Positions 7,781 to 15,826 of a DNA stretch of 43,056 nucleotides are shown here, one piece after another; within the stretch, counting starts at the first letter, position 1, and the number at the start of each line of letters is the position of its first letter. The notes under the pieces were generated by a model. That model had not been told where the DNA came from. It worked only from the letters and a program-made list of their open reading frames with translations, and searched no databases. Position numbers and translations under genes: made by a program. This DNA comes from a virus. The stretch lies in IMG/VR virus record IMGVR_UViG_3300024264_002621, positions 1-43,056 of that record, one strand, 5' to 3'.

Positions 7781-9122
7781 TGTACCAGTCTCTCATACTA
7801 GGAAATGTTTTAATAAAATCTTTCTCTCGACGTGTATCATACTGTTTGTAAAACTGTTTGAAATCATTATGTAGTTTAGGCATATCAAATGCATCACTGT
7901 GTGGAGTCTTTACTACATCAAGATAATCGATAAGTCTTTGTGTTTGGTTAAGTTCATGCTCGTGGAGTAATTCATTATGCTGATTTTTATCAAACCATTT
8001 TTGTAAACGGTCTTTGTGATAGGTCCTTATGTCATCTGGTAAAACCAAGGGTGATTGAAAACTTGGAAAACGTAATATGTTCAGTGTGAAACTAGGAAAA
8101 TCTCTGCCATAGCATGCTTTAAATTTTAATAGGTAACTTAAAAACTCAGGAAGTGTTTCTAAACAAAGTGCATTAATTGTACACATATTATGCAACCCAC
8201 GTATTTTTCCACTGCCAGCAAGTAGATGCATATTTTGTGCCCATGTACTCCAGTCTAAACCATCTCTGATATATTCTGCATGGTTAACTAAACTTTCATT
8301 TGAGGTATAGATATCCAATGGAGCACTATCGGCCCTATCAAGAAGTTTAAGAATATCTTTACTATCCAGTCCAAGATTACTGTTTATAGCAATCCTTGTT
8401 TTACTTGCACCTTTGTTGTCTTTAAACCAATCCAAAAGTTTCCACAAGTGTCCGCTCATCATTGGTTCACCACCAGTGATACGCAATTCATCTAGTGTTT
8501 TATATAAATCAGTTTCCCACCATTTAAAAAATGCTTCAATATATGGGTTTGTTTCTGCATATTTGTACAATTGCGAATTTTCGTGTTCGTGAGTAAAATG
8601 ATTACGTCCGTCACTGATTAAATTTTCATATGCACCGTTATTTTTTATATCTTTTACCCAGGTTGTACTAAATGCAGGATTACAATAACTACACGCAAAC
8701 TGACAGGTTCGATCAAATGCTATTTCAAGTGTTTTCAGATTGACATCTTGTTCTGATGATAATGAATGTGCTTGTTTAAGTTCATCGTCACTGTAGATAA
8801 CGCTTTTATAAACTCTATCACTGATATTATTCCTGTTTACATCTTCTATCTTCCAGCAATATTCGCAACCAGCTGGGCGTTTGCCTTGTTGCATCATCTC
8901 TCGTTCTGCTTTTTTCTTAGGAGTATTATGCAATGCTTTGGGATTTGTTATAACATCTTCAACACTAACCTTGTGTGGCAGTGGGTGGTGGCAACTTGTG
9001 GTCATACCCGACCCTAACCAAATGGTTGCGTTGTACCATTTAGCACCACACATACTCGAACTCAATGGATCAAGCACACGTTGTTTATATTCTAAATCTG
9101 TTTCGTTTTGTTTTTTGGGCAT
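7770..9122 (-). CDS. Radical-SAM enzyme, tandem-duplicate type (5)
   Basis: A 450-residue radical-SAM protein with FDRTCQFACSYC (Cys140, 144, 147) and RITGGEPMM (GGEP 217-220). The N-terminal auxiliary cysteines differ from copies 1-4: Cys25 in MCGAKW, a single Cys44 in SCHHP instead of CC, then CEYCW (86, 89). Copy 6, immediately upstream, has the same arrangement (FCLAKW, SCYHP, CSYCW), and both end with a near-identical tail (RREKDFIKTFP here, RRGTDFLKTFP there). The two genes are therefore very likely an old tandem duplication. No good ribosome site is visible before the ATG; translation may depend on re-initiation after the 15-base gap. Confidence 0.9.
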   Translation of the reverse strand: MPKKQNETDLEYKQRVLDPLSSSMCGAKWYNATIWLGSGMTTSCHHPLPHKVSVEDVITNPKALHNTPKKKAEREMMQQGKRPAGCEYCWKIEDVNRNNISDRVYKSVIYSDDELKQAHSLSSEQDVNLKTLEIAFDRTCQFACSYCNPAFSTTWVKDIKNNGAYENLISDGRNHFTHEHENSQLYKYAETNPYIEAFFKWWETDLYKTLDELRITGGEPMMSGHLWKLLDWFKDNKGASKTRIAINSNLGLDSKDILKLLDRADSAPLDIYTSNESLVNHAEYIRDGLDWSTWAQNMHLLAGSGKIRGLHNMCTINALCLETLPEFLSYLLKFKACYGRDFPSFTLNILRFPSFQSPLVLPDDIRTYHKDRLQKWFDKNQHNELLHEHELNQTQRLIDYLDVVKTPHSDAFDMPKLHNDFKQFYKQYDTRREKDFIKTFPSMRDWYNEL

Positions 9123-9137
9123 ATGTATATGTATCGC

Positions 9138-10565
9138 TTATGTGTTGTTAGCAAGATATTTACATTCATCCCACCATGTTTTCATTTCAGGAAAAGTTTT
9201 TAAAAAGTCTGTACCTCTTCGTCTATCGTGTTCATTGAAAAATCGATAGAAGTCTGCTTTGTTGCGTTTTATATACTCAGGGTCTAGTTTTTGTCCATTA
9301 CGCATCCAAGCAATGTCTCTGTCTAGTCTGGCAACTTCATAGTCTTTAAATCCCTTAAAGCGTGTTGCTTCTGTTTCCAATTTGCTATTCATCCATGACT
9401 TTATTACTTCTAATTCATGTACATAACTCTCTGGTAGTATCTGCATGCTCTGCCAGGTCGGTGTACGTAATACAGGTGTATCAAACCAAACACGTTGATA
9501 GGTTTTACTATAAATTTGACGCAAGCCAAGTATGCCTGTAAACAGTTTTTGTAATGTTGTGAGACTGAGATTGTTCATTGTAATAATAAATGTTATGCTA
9601 TTGCGTTCTGGTATGTCGTTTAGAAATTGATTAACTCTGTCCCAGAGTAGTTCAAAGTTCAATCCATGACGCATGTATTCAGCAGGTTCAAACATTCCAT
9701 CAAGACTTACATACTGCATAAAGTGTTCTAGTTTGTAAGGTTTTTCGCATAGCATGGTAACATAGCCTTTATAACGTTGCCAAAGTTTTTCTTCAACACT
9801 AAAATTTGATGTAGTGGCTAAATGCAATTTATGACTTGGATTTTGTAATACATGGTCAAATACCCTATAGGTATTGCGATCCATCATTGGCTCTCCACCG
9901 GTCATTCTAAAGTGTTCAAGTTCAGGATAAAGTGTGGGCCACCACTGCCAAAAAGCTTCAACATATGGATTGTGTTCTCGTGCTGGTATTGGTCGCCTTT
10001 CACCTACAAAATGTGATGGGTCATTATGAGGTGTACTTGTTGGCCATGCACCTTCACGTTCTGTTTCTGCCATCCATGAGCTACTGTATTGCGGAGAACA
10101 ATAGCTACAACTAAGATTACAAGCACTATTAAAGTCTACTTCTACATAACTTGGTGTTATGTCTTGATCCCAAGGAGCATTTTGAATATTTTCAAAGTCC
10201 TTGATTGCCCAAGGCTCACCTGAACGGTAGTGCCTATCACTGAGTTTGCCATTATCTTCCATGGCCCAACAATAACTACACTCTGACGGGCGAGTTCCTT
10301 CTAACATAAGTTTACGTTGTTGTTTTTTATGTTCAGTGTTGTGTAATGCACTGGGATTAGTTTTGATAGCTTCTGCATCTGCTCTATGTAATGGAGGATG
10401 GTAACAACTGTTGTTCATTCCGGTTGTTAGATGCAAACTTAGTTGTTTCCATTTTGCCAAGCAAAAACTAGGTGAAACTGTATCCAACTTTTGTTGTGCT
10501 ATCTCGGCATCAGACAGAAACTTTGATTTAAAGTCCTTGTCTACTTCGTCACCTTTGTTATTCAT
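9138..10565 (-). CDS. Radical-SAM enzyme, tandem-duplicate type (6)
   Basis: The longest copy, 475 residues. The cluster motif is CNLSCSYC (Cys149, 153, 156), and RMTGGEPMMDR puts GGEP at 223-226. N-terminal auxiliary cysteines are Cys35 (FCLAKW), Cys54 (SCYHPP), Cys96 and Cys99 (CSYCW): four cysteines, enough for one extra iron-sulfur cluster. A conserved stretch NPSALHNTEHKK near 70-81 is also in copy 5 (NPKALHNTPKKK). The tail has FYRFFNEHDRRRGTDFLKTFP. The start overlaps the upstream glycosyltransferase-like gene by 8 bases. It is the first of a run of five radical-SAM genes interrupted only by the nucleosidase. Substrate unknown. Confidence 0.91.
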   Translation of the reverse strand: MNNKGDEVDKDFKSKFLSDAEIAQQKLDTVSPSFCLAKWKQLSLHLTTGMNNSCYHPPLHRADAEAIKTNPSALHNTEHKKQQRKLMLEGTRPSECSYCWAMEDNGKLSDRHYRSGEPWAIKDFENIQNAPWDQDITPSYVEVDFNSACNLSCSYCSPQYSSSWMAETEREGAWPTSTPHNDPSHFVGERRPIPAREHNPYVEAFWQWWPTLYPELEHFRMTGGEPMMDRNTYRVFDHVLQNPSHKLHLATTSNFSVEEKLWQRYKGYVTMLCEKPYKLEHFMQYVSLDGMFEPAEYMRHGLNFELLWDRVNQFLNDIPERNSITFIITMNNLSLTTLQKLFTGILGLRQIYSKTYQRVWFDTPVLRTPTWQSMQILPESYVHELEVIKSWMNSKLETEATRFKGFKDYEVARLDRDIAWMRNGQKLDPEYIKRNKADFYRFFNEHDRRRGTDFLKTFPEMKTWWDECKYLANNT

Positions 10566-11529
10566 AAATCTTATCCAAATCTTGGTATGTTAAATTCATA
10601 AACACTTCGTAGTTATGATCTAGAATGTCCTGCATATTATACAACATGCAACCAATTTCATCAAGTGGATTATTTGCCAAAGTATCAATCACAGTTTTAA
10701 TCTCACCAATGCTATAAGGAGTTGGATCTTCCTGATAACCTTCGTCCCAGTGATCGCTAAACGTTTTAAACCCTAACTTTTTTAAGTTAGTTAATAGGTT
10801 TTGTGGACCATGAATAATAAATGGTGTTTTAGTTGCTACTGCTCGCCAAAATTTTTCTGTCACAAAGAAATTATTTCCTTGATACCAAGTTTCGCAAATA
10901 ATATCAATAGCAAAATTTGAATACCAGTTACACGGTGTCATTACATTTTCTGGATGTAATATTGGATAAGTTTCTATTTCTTCTTTGAGTAATGGAGAGG
11001 ATTTTAGTAGCATAGCTGCTTCATCAAACTCGGTTGAGTTTGGACCATATTCATATACAAGACGATCAAGTTCTAAATGTGTTTTGTGATAGTCGCTAGA
11101 ATGATCGTAGTGGAATGTTTGAAATGTTTTATTTCTGTGATTAGCATAGAGAAAACTAGATAGAACAAGTCTGGGCAGTGTAGTACGACTTACTAAACTG
11201 CCAAAATGATAGCATATGTTTTTTGTCTTAGGAATCTGTTCAGCTATTTTTTGAAAGAGCTCTAGCTCAAACATTGCTTTTGGTTTGTACTGTATATTTA
11301 CTTTAGAATAGGTTTCCAAAGGATTACCAGTAATTATCGTAATAGCTTTTAGGTCTTGACCAGTCTGCTCAAGGTAATCAAAGAATGTCGGGAGTTCTGT
11401 TTCTTCTAACGCTGGCGATTCGTTATTCAAATCAATTATTACAGATCCATTGCGTTCAAGCTCGTTAACTATCTCCGCCGCTCTTAGCATTGGATCCCAT
11501 ACACGAACATCATTTATTAATAATATCAT
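10558..11529 (-). CDS. Glycosyltransferase-like protein (GT10/fucosyltransferase-like C-terminus)
   Basis: A 323-residue protein starting MILLINDVRVWDP. A longer frame with a TTG start exists, but this ATG overlaps the upstream stop as ATGA and is preferred. The C-terminal part carries NNFFVTEKFWRAVATKTPFI at about residues 220-239, followed by GPQNLLTNLKKLGFKTF. This resembles the donor-binding end of GT10 (fucosyltransferase) and similar GT-B enzymes in marine phages, where F-x-T-E-K-x-W/F is conserved. The N-terminal half is not recognisable. It sits between two radical-SAM genes, which suggests sugar work in the same pathway (inference). The exact donor and acceptor cannot be told. Confidence 0.6.
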   Translation of the reverse strand: MILLINDVRVWDPMLRAAEIVNELERNGSVIIDLNNESPALEETELPTFFDYLEQTGQDLKAITIITGNPLETYSKVNIQYKPKAMFELELFQKIAEQIPKTKNICYHFGSLVSRTTLPRLVLSSFLYANHRNKTFQTFHYDHSSDYHKTHLELDRLVYEYGPNSTEFDEAAMLLKSSPLLKEEIETYPILHPENVMTPCNWYSNFAIDIICETWYQGNNFFVTEKFWRAVATKTPFIIHGPQNLLTNLKKLGFKTFSDHWDEGYQEDPTPYSIGEIKTVIDTLANNPLDEIGCMLYNMQDILDHNYEVFMNLTYQDLDKIYE

Positions 11530-12350
11530 TTTACTTTTACTGTTGTTAAGTGATTGATGACGCCTGTACCGCTGCTTGGGCACTGGCCGCAAATTCGCGA
11601 TGGCTTTCCAAAGTTGTCAATAAACGCATTTATATCTTTTTCTGTACTATCAGTGCCAATTCCAACGTGCAAGTAGTCTTGCCATTCGTTTAACGGTCTA
11701 CTAAATCGTTCTAAGGTTTCTTCTAACAACCCAGAAGTTGAACATTTGTATATGCGACCTTTGTGCAATAATGGACAAGTTTGCTGGCAACAATTCTCAA
11801 ATGCTTCTACTGGATTAGAATGGTAAGGCAACATACTTTGGTAAGTTCCGCGATATGTTTTTATAAATTTTTGCGGACGATTAACTTGGAATCGAATTTG
11901 GTTATCTCCTCGCCAGCGTGTAATTCCAAATTCGTTAACAGTTTCAAAGTTATGATTAGCAAGTGTTTTATGTATAAACTCATCTGCGTGATTAGTATGA
12001 GCCGTTATTTTAAACACAACATTTCCAACTTCAATCATCTCATTGATGATATCAGGATACTTGCGTAATAATAGTCCGTTAGTAGTAAAACGTATTTGAC
12101 TTGTAGGAATAAGTTCTCTAACTCCATATACCCATCGACGCCATTGCGGATTAATCAATGGCTCTCCGCCCATAATTCCAAAATCAGGAATATCAATGCG
12201 TTCAAGCCATTTTTCTAGTTGTTGTTTACCATCTTCCCAAGCAACATATCCTTTATGATCTAGATCGCTATAATTAGTACAACCATCACAACTAAGATTA
12301 CATACTTGTGTAATCATAGTTTCTAAGAATGGCAGTATTGGTTTAGTCAT
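11526..12350 (-). CDS. Compact radical-SAM enzyme with C-terminal SPASM/twitch-like cysteines (7)
   Basis: A 274-residue enzyme with the cluster motif CNLSCDGC (Cys17, 21, 24) almost at the N-terminus and MGGEP at 60-64. Unlike the other six, its extra cysteines are at the C-terminus: CC at 187-188, Cys192, Cys203 (IYKCS) and CGQC at 254-257. That is the usual SPASM/twitch position for an auxiliary cluster, and it marks this as a separate lineage. The ATG at 12350 is preferred over an in-frame TTG just upstream; it lies inside the last codons of the amidinotransferase gene (8-base overlap). Family members include peptide- and sugar-modifying enzymes; the actual substrate is unknown. Confidence 0.9.
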   Translation of the reverse strand: MTKPILPFLETMITQVCNLSCDGCTNYSDLDHKGYVAWEDGKQQLEKWLERIDIPDFGIMGGEPLINPQWRRWVYGVRELIPTSQIRFTTNGLLLRKYPDIINEMIEVGNVVFKITAHTNHADEFIHKTLANHNFETVNEFGITRWRGDNQIRFQVNRPQKFIKTYRGTYQSMLPYHSNPVEAFENCCQQTCPLLHKGRIYKCSTSGLLEETLERFSRPLNEWQDYLHVGIGTDSTEKDINAFIDNFGKPSRICGQCPSSGTGVINHLTTVKVK

Positions 12351-13395
12351 CAACTAGCCAATCTAAATATGGCCCATTACGCTCTGGAAAATAATCTTGG
12401 CATTCTCCCTTGCGGCGTATATCATTTGTCAAGCAGTGCATTCCTGCGTCCCAGAAATTACGACATCTAAAGTCAAACGCATGTACATTGTATCCTTGTT
12501 TTGCTAAGAATTCAAAAGTATCTTCGTCCTCACCAACCGAAAATATAGTCTTATTGTCAAGTACTAATAAGTTAACATCAAAAACAGTTTCTTCCCAATC
12601 GCCAACCCACTCTTGAGCCTTTTCTTCGACATGACGAGCAAACTCATTATTAGCGCCAATGCGGTCATCTTTAATATTCCATCGATGGAACCCGTGCGGA
12701 ATTGCAAGATTAACTTCTTTCTCGCGGTTGCTGTGTGTAATGTGATGAACTTTCCAGTTTGGAAATGTTTTATTATAGGTTTCTTTATACTCTGTTGTTA
12801 AAATTAAACTTTCATTTACCGGACAAAAAACTGAATCCGAGTGGCCATCAATCATTGACACATGCACACGATAGTCTTTGGCTAATTCAACCAACGGTTC
12901 AGATACCATTCCCCAAACATGCTCGTGGTAAATGTAATCTATATAGATGTCCTTGCCTACACGAACCATACATGGTGGAGCAACACAAGCCCAGGGCGTT
13001 CCTTCTCCAAACTCCTGGATATCTTCGCCTGCGGCATAATACTTGTCTAGAGCACCTTGCCAAGGATTTTTTTTAAAATTGTTACGCAAATGATACATTG
13101 TATTGCCAATAACAATTGTTTCATCCCGCGGTGCTACAACTGGCTTATATAGATTACCATTATCATCGATACAATCATCTATAGATCCATACTCTGGTCT
13201 CTCTACAGTAATGCCGTGTTCTTCGAGAGCCTTGTGTATCTTATTAAGATCTTCGTTTGTCCATTCTGTAATAGTTTGAAATGCATCACGAACCGGACCG
13301 TCTAGGTGCTCATAAAACTCCGACGGATATGTGCCGCCAAGCCAAACTTCTTCTAATGGGTCAAACCCATTGTGACTATTAATTAATTTAGACAT
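12343..13395 (-). CDS. Amidinotransferase family protein (glycine/inosamine-phosphate amidinotransferase-like)
   Basis: A 350-residue protein of the arginine-using amidinotransferase family. Near the end, AGMHCLTNDIRRKG lines up with the catalytic-cysteine motif of glycine amidinotransferase (GFHCWTCDVRRRG), giving Cys321. MIDGHSDSVF matches the catalytic-histidine motif HIDATF, giving His185. The stretch matching the family's C-F-D-A-A-D-F-I-R-A-G reads C-V-A-P-P-C-M-V-R-V-G, so the usual catalytic Asp appears to be replaced (Cys142 or Ala139). Known members make guanidino compounds such as creatine precursors, streptomycin's guanidino-inositol and parts of saxitoxin and cylindrospermopsin. 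The start is set at the second ATG (13395), which forms TAATG with the upstream stop and has AAGGA before it; the ATG at 13401 is the alternative. The altered site means activity is uncertain. Confidence 0.8.
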   Translation of the reverse strand: MSKLINSHNGFDPLEEVWLGGTYPSEFYEHLDGPVRDAFQTITEWTNEDLNKIHKALEEHGITVERPEYGSIDDCIDDNGNLYKPVVAPRDETIVIGNTMYHLRNNFKKNPWQGALDKYYAAGEDIQEFGEGTPWACVAPPCMVRVGKDIYIDYIYHEHVWGMVSEPLVELAKDYRVHVSMIDGHSDSVFCPVNESLILTTEYKETYNKTFPNWKVHHITHSNREKEVNLAIPHGFHRWNIKDDRIGANNEFARHVEEKAQEWVGDWEETVFDVNLLVLDNKTIFSVGEDEDTFEFLAKQGYNVHAFDFRCRNFWDAGMHCLTNDIRRKGECQDYFPERNGPYLDWLVDD

Positions 13396-14315
13396 TACCA
13401 TCCTTCTTGTGTCCTAATAACATCAATCTCACGGGTCATAATACTTTGGTTGTGCCAGTTACTGCGATAATGATGTTTAAAAAATTTACTTTGTATAGGG
13501 GTATATATATTCATTGGCAACCCTAATTGTCTTGCAAGTTCTTCCATTTTTAGTGTTACAAGTTCACCCGGAGCAAGGTGCTTTACATCGTTCCACATAT
13601 TTTCGAGTATAGAAAAGTCTTGGACTTGTTTGTAATCCCAATCACTGAGCATGGTTTTCCATGTGCCTAACCTTGATCCTGCAATTGCCCACAATCCGTG
13701 TTCTGTATCTGAACCTACGTTGTGCCATATGGTTAAATGGTCCAAGTTCCTGTTGTGTACACGTTCTCTAAATTCACTTGCACTAGGCTTGGTACCTCTA
13801 TCAAGGCACATCTTTACACCTTCTCTAAATCCTGCACGGAAAGCATGCTTGGCACTGCCTCCAGGGTATGTAGTTGAGTAACAGTTGTACATTGGCCAAT
13901 ACAGATCATCAAAGCAAAATTCTACATCAGTATCATCTGCACCTACACTTGCTTCATGTGTTCGCATGTTTTGTACAAACGTTTTTGTCCATGAGCTAAT
14001 ACCTCCGTTGCCATACATAAGTCCGTTGACATCGTTGCGGGCACGCCATCTGTATACTGCTTGTTCGTACTGATCTGTTTTGTATTCTATTGTCTCATTG
14101 AAAAAATTCTCATCAGGCAAGTTGTCGCCATCAATCAAGATAAAACGTTCTGTATCACTTGCTTCAGCGGCGGCTTTGTGTGCCGCATCTGATCCATGTA
14201 CTCCGTCCACACGTTTAGCCCACGGTACCATGTTGCGTATCTTAATCCAAAACTCTTCCTTTTGAGGTTCGTCATAGCTCAAATATATACAATCTAGATC
14301 AGCAATGTCAATCAT
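13395..14315 (-). CDS. GT-A type glycosyltransferase-like protein
   Basis: A 306-residue protein starting MIDIADLDCIYLSYDEPQK. The in-frame longer version uses TTG and overlaps the upstream gene by 56 bases, so the ATG at 14315 is chosen. The order IYLSYDEP, AKRVDGVHG and FILIDGDNLPDENFF (DGD at 62-64) fits the nucleotide-sugar fold with a metal-binding DxD motif. YGNGGISSWTK and a second Asp-rich stretch (GADDTDVEFCFDD) follow. Similar proteins with YDEPxxxE and AKRVxGVxG occur in T4-like marine phages. It is coupled to the amidinotransferase by a TAATG junction. Donor sugar and acceptor unknown. Confidence 0.7.
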   Translation of the reverse strand: MIDIADLDCIYLSYDEPQKEEFWIKIRNMVPWAKRVDGVHGSDAAHKAAAEASDTERFILIDGDNLPDENFFNETIEYKTDQYEQAVYRWRARNDVNGLMYGNGGISSWTKTFVQNMRTHEASVGADDTDVEFCFDDLYWPMYNCYSTTYPGGSAKHAFRAGFREGVKMCLDRGTKPSASEFRERVHNRNLDHLTIWHNVGSDTEHGLWAIAGSRLGTWKTMLSDWDYKQVQDFSILENMWNDVKHLAPGELVTLKMEELARQLGLPMNIYTPIQSKFFKHHYRSNWHNQSIMTREIDVIRTQEGW

Positions 14316-14691
14316 TCTTTCTATACTCTCCTGAGAATGGTGTAAAATCAGTACCACCAGCAATTACGCAGGCAACATTAAAGCCACCAACTTTTTGATA
14401 ACTGAAAATCGTAAACGTTCTTGTTTTAGGATTTACATACATTAATAAATCAACAGTGACCATATCTGGTTTCATAAGTGGTTTAATTGCAAATACTCCA
14501 CTTGCAAACTCTTGTTCGCCATGCTGGTTTACGATATCTGAAAGATAATCAATGCCTTGTTCACTGCATGGAACAGTAATATTAAGAAGAAGTTGTGTTG
14601 CTGGACGTGGTTTAGGAGAAGGCACATACTTCTCTGCACTTGCAGTACTAATAAAAAGTGTTAAAAACAATATTGATAAAATTTTTCTCAT
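14308..14691 (-). CDS. Small exported protein with signal peptide
   Basis: A 127-residue protein with a classic signal peptide: MRKILSILFLTLFISTASA, likely cut after ASA at residue 19. The mature part begins with a Pro-rich stretch (SPKPRP) and contains two cysteines, Cys42 and one near 105, which could form a disulphide outside the cytoplasm. The segment LLMYVNPKTRTFTIF followed by a Cys-Val-Ile-Ala-Gly-Gly resembles small secreted proteins of marine alphaproteobacteria (VN-x-x-T-x-T-W/F-T then a C-V/L), but I cannot name a family. AGGAAG lies before the start. An exported protein inside a phage glycosyltransferase cassette suggests action on the host envelope (inference). Confidence 0.8.
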   Translation of the reverse strand: MRKILSILFLTLFISTASAEKYVPSPKPRPATQLLLNITVPCSEQGIDYLSDIVNQHGEQEFASGVFAIKPLMKPDMVTVDLLMYVNPKTRTFTIFSYQKVGGFNVACVIAGGTDFTPFSGEYRKND

Positions 14692-14706
14692 ATTTTCTTC
14701 CTATAC

Positions 14707-15054
14707 CTAATCTTGATAGTAAGTCTTGAGCTTCCATCTAATTGGACCGTTTTGATCTACGATCATAACATTATCATGTCTAGTACTAACACCCTCTTTG
14801 CTTGGCACTAGTTTTGACCAATTGGTTGAATCAATAAGTCTTTCAATCGTACCGTTACGTATTATTAAATCATAACGTCCTTCGGTATACTGTTTATGTG
14901 TTACAATAACAAAACTACCTTCTGGATGATTTTCCATAGAGTAAAAAATAGGTTCTCCAGTAATTTCATTATAGTACAATCTATACTCGTAGTCAACCTT
15001 TATTCTTGGAGCGTTAAAAAACTTTTCGAAGACTGCAAATGTTTCTTTATCCAT
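14707..15054 (-). CDS. Hypothetical protein, 115 residues
   Basis: A small soluble protein beginning MDKETFAVFEKFFNAPR. The start is the ATG at 15054, which overlaps the upstream stop by 8 bases; the longer frame starts with TTG inside the previous gene. The middle, YRLYYNEITGEPIFYSMENHPEGSF followed by VIVTHKQYTEGRYDLIIRNG, resembles short proteins I associate with pelagic phages and their hosts, but no function is known to me. No cysteines or membrane segments are visible. Confidence 0.75.
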   Translation of the reverse strand: MDKETFAVFEKFFNAPRIKVDYEYRLYYNEITGEPIFYSMENHPEGSFVIVTHKQYTEGRYDLIIRNGTIERLIDSTNWSKLVPSKEGVSTRHDNVMIVDQNGPIRWKLKTYYQD

Positions 15055-15826
15055 AACATTCCCCAAATGATTGTGCCAGATGTTTTTGATGATAGTGTAC
15101 AAGGCCTGTTTGATTGTGTCCGTTTATACGTAGTACACCATCAACTATTTCCCAAACCAGTTCTTTGCTCCAGTCTTCAGCACTAGTATTATTAATTGAA
15201 GGTTTCATATGAACAATCTGGGGTCCAATGCCTGGTGTTATGAATTTTTCAGCACACAGTGCATACACTAGATCAGTACTTACTGGTTCATCTTGTGCTC
15301 CTTGAATAATAGTCTTCACAGTTTCCCATTCCGTAAAAATCTGTTTTACATTTCTAAAGAAAACTTGTGCTTCTTTACTCATTCTCCAGTAGGTTATTGC
15401 ATTATAAACATCTGGCAGGTTGTTTTTGTCAAATATTTTTCTGTACCTCCTGCTTTTTGCAACTTCTCCGTGAAAGTTTTTGCATCCAGTTGATATCCAA
15501 ACTTTTTTATTACGGAATAGTGTCCACCAATGATCGATTGATCCACTTAGTACCATATCAGACTCAAGTTTTATAGTTTCATGGAAAGGTGATGCATGAA
15601 ATACCTGCCAATCTGTGGTCCATCCTCCGGTATTACCATATGGAAATCCTACTACATAATCGAATAGGTTATTATGATAATCTTCGTTATCGGTTAACAA
15701 ACATATTTTACTATGAGGATGCCAATACTTTATACTCTTTGCTAATGTTACTGCACAGCCGAGATAGTCTACATCCTTGTGCTTGCCAGCCACTATTAAA
15801 TATCCTTTATCTGCTTTATATTTCAT
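15047..15826 (-). CDS. Glycosyltransferase-like protein (GT8-like, GT-A fold)
   Basis: A 259-residue protein with the layout of a nucleotide-sugar transferase: an N-terminal GYLIVAGKHKDVDYLGCAVTLAKSI strand-helix pair, then CLLTDN, and KLESDMVLSGSIDHWW with ESD at 88-90 in the place of the metal-binding DxD. The later QDEPVSTDLVYAL and C-terminal LVHYHQKH fit acceptor-side and metal-binding positions of GT8-type enzymes. GGAG lies seven bases before the ATG, within the end of the upstream glycosyltransferase gene (11-base overlap). Likely cytoplasmic; donor unknown. It is similar in layout but not obviously in sequence to the next gene upstream. Confidence 0.65.
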   Translation of the reverse strand: MKYKADKGYLIVAGKHKDVDYLGCAVTLAKSIKYWHPHSKICLLTDNEDYHNNLFDYVVGFPYGNTGGWTTDWQVFHASPFHETIKLESDMVLSGSIDHWWTLFRNKKVWISTGCKNFHGEVAKSRRYRKIFDKNNLPDVYNAITYWRMSKEAQVFFRNVKQIFTEWETVKTIIQGAQDEPVSTDLVYALCAEKFITPGIGPQIVHMKPSINNTSAEDWSKELVWEIVDGVLRINGHNQTGLVHYHQKHLAQSFGECYG

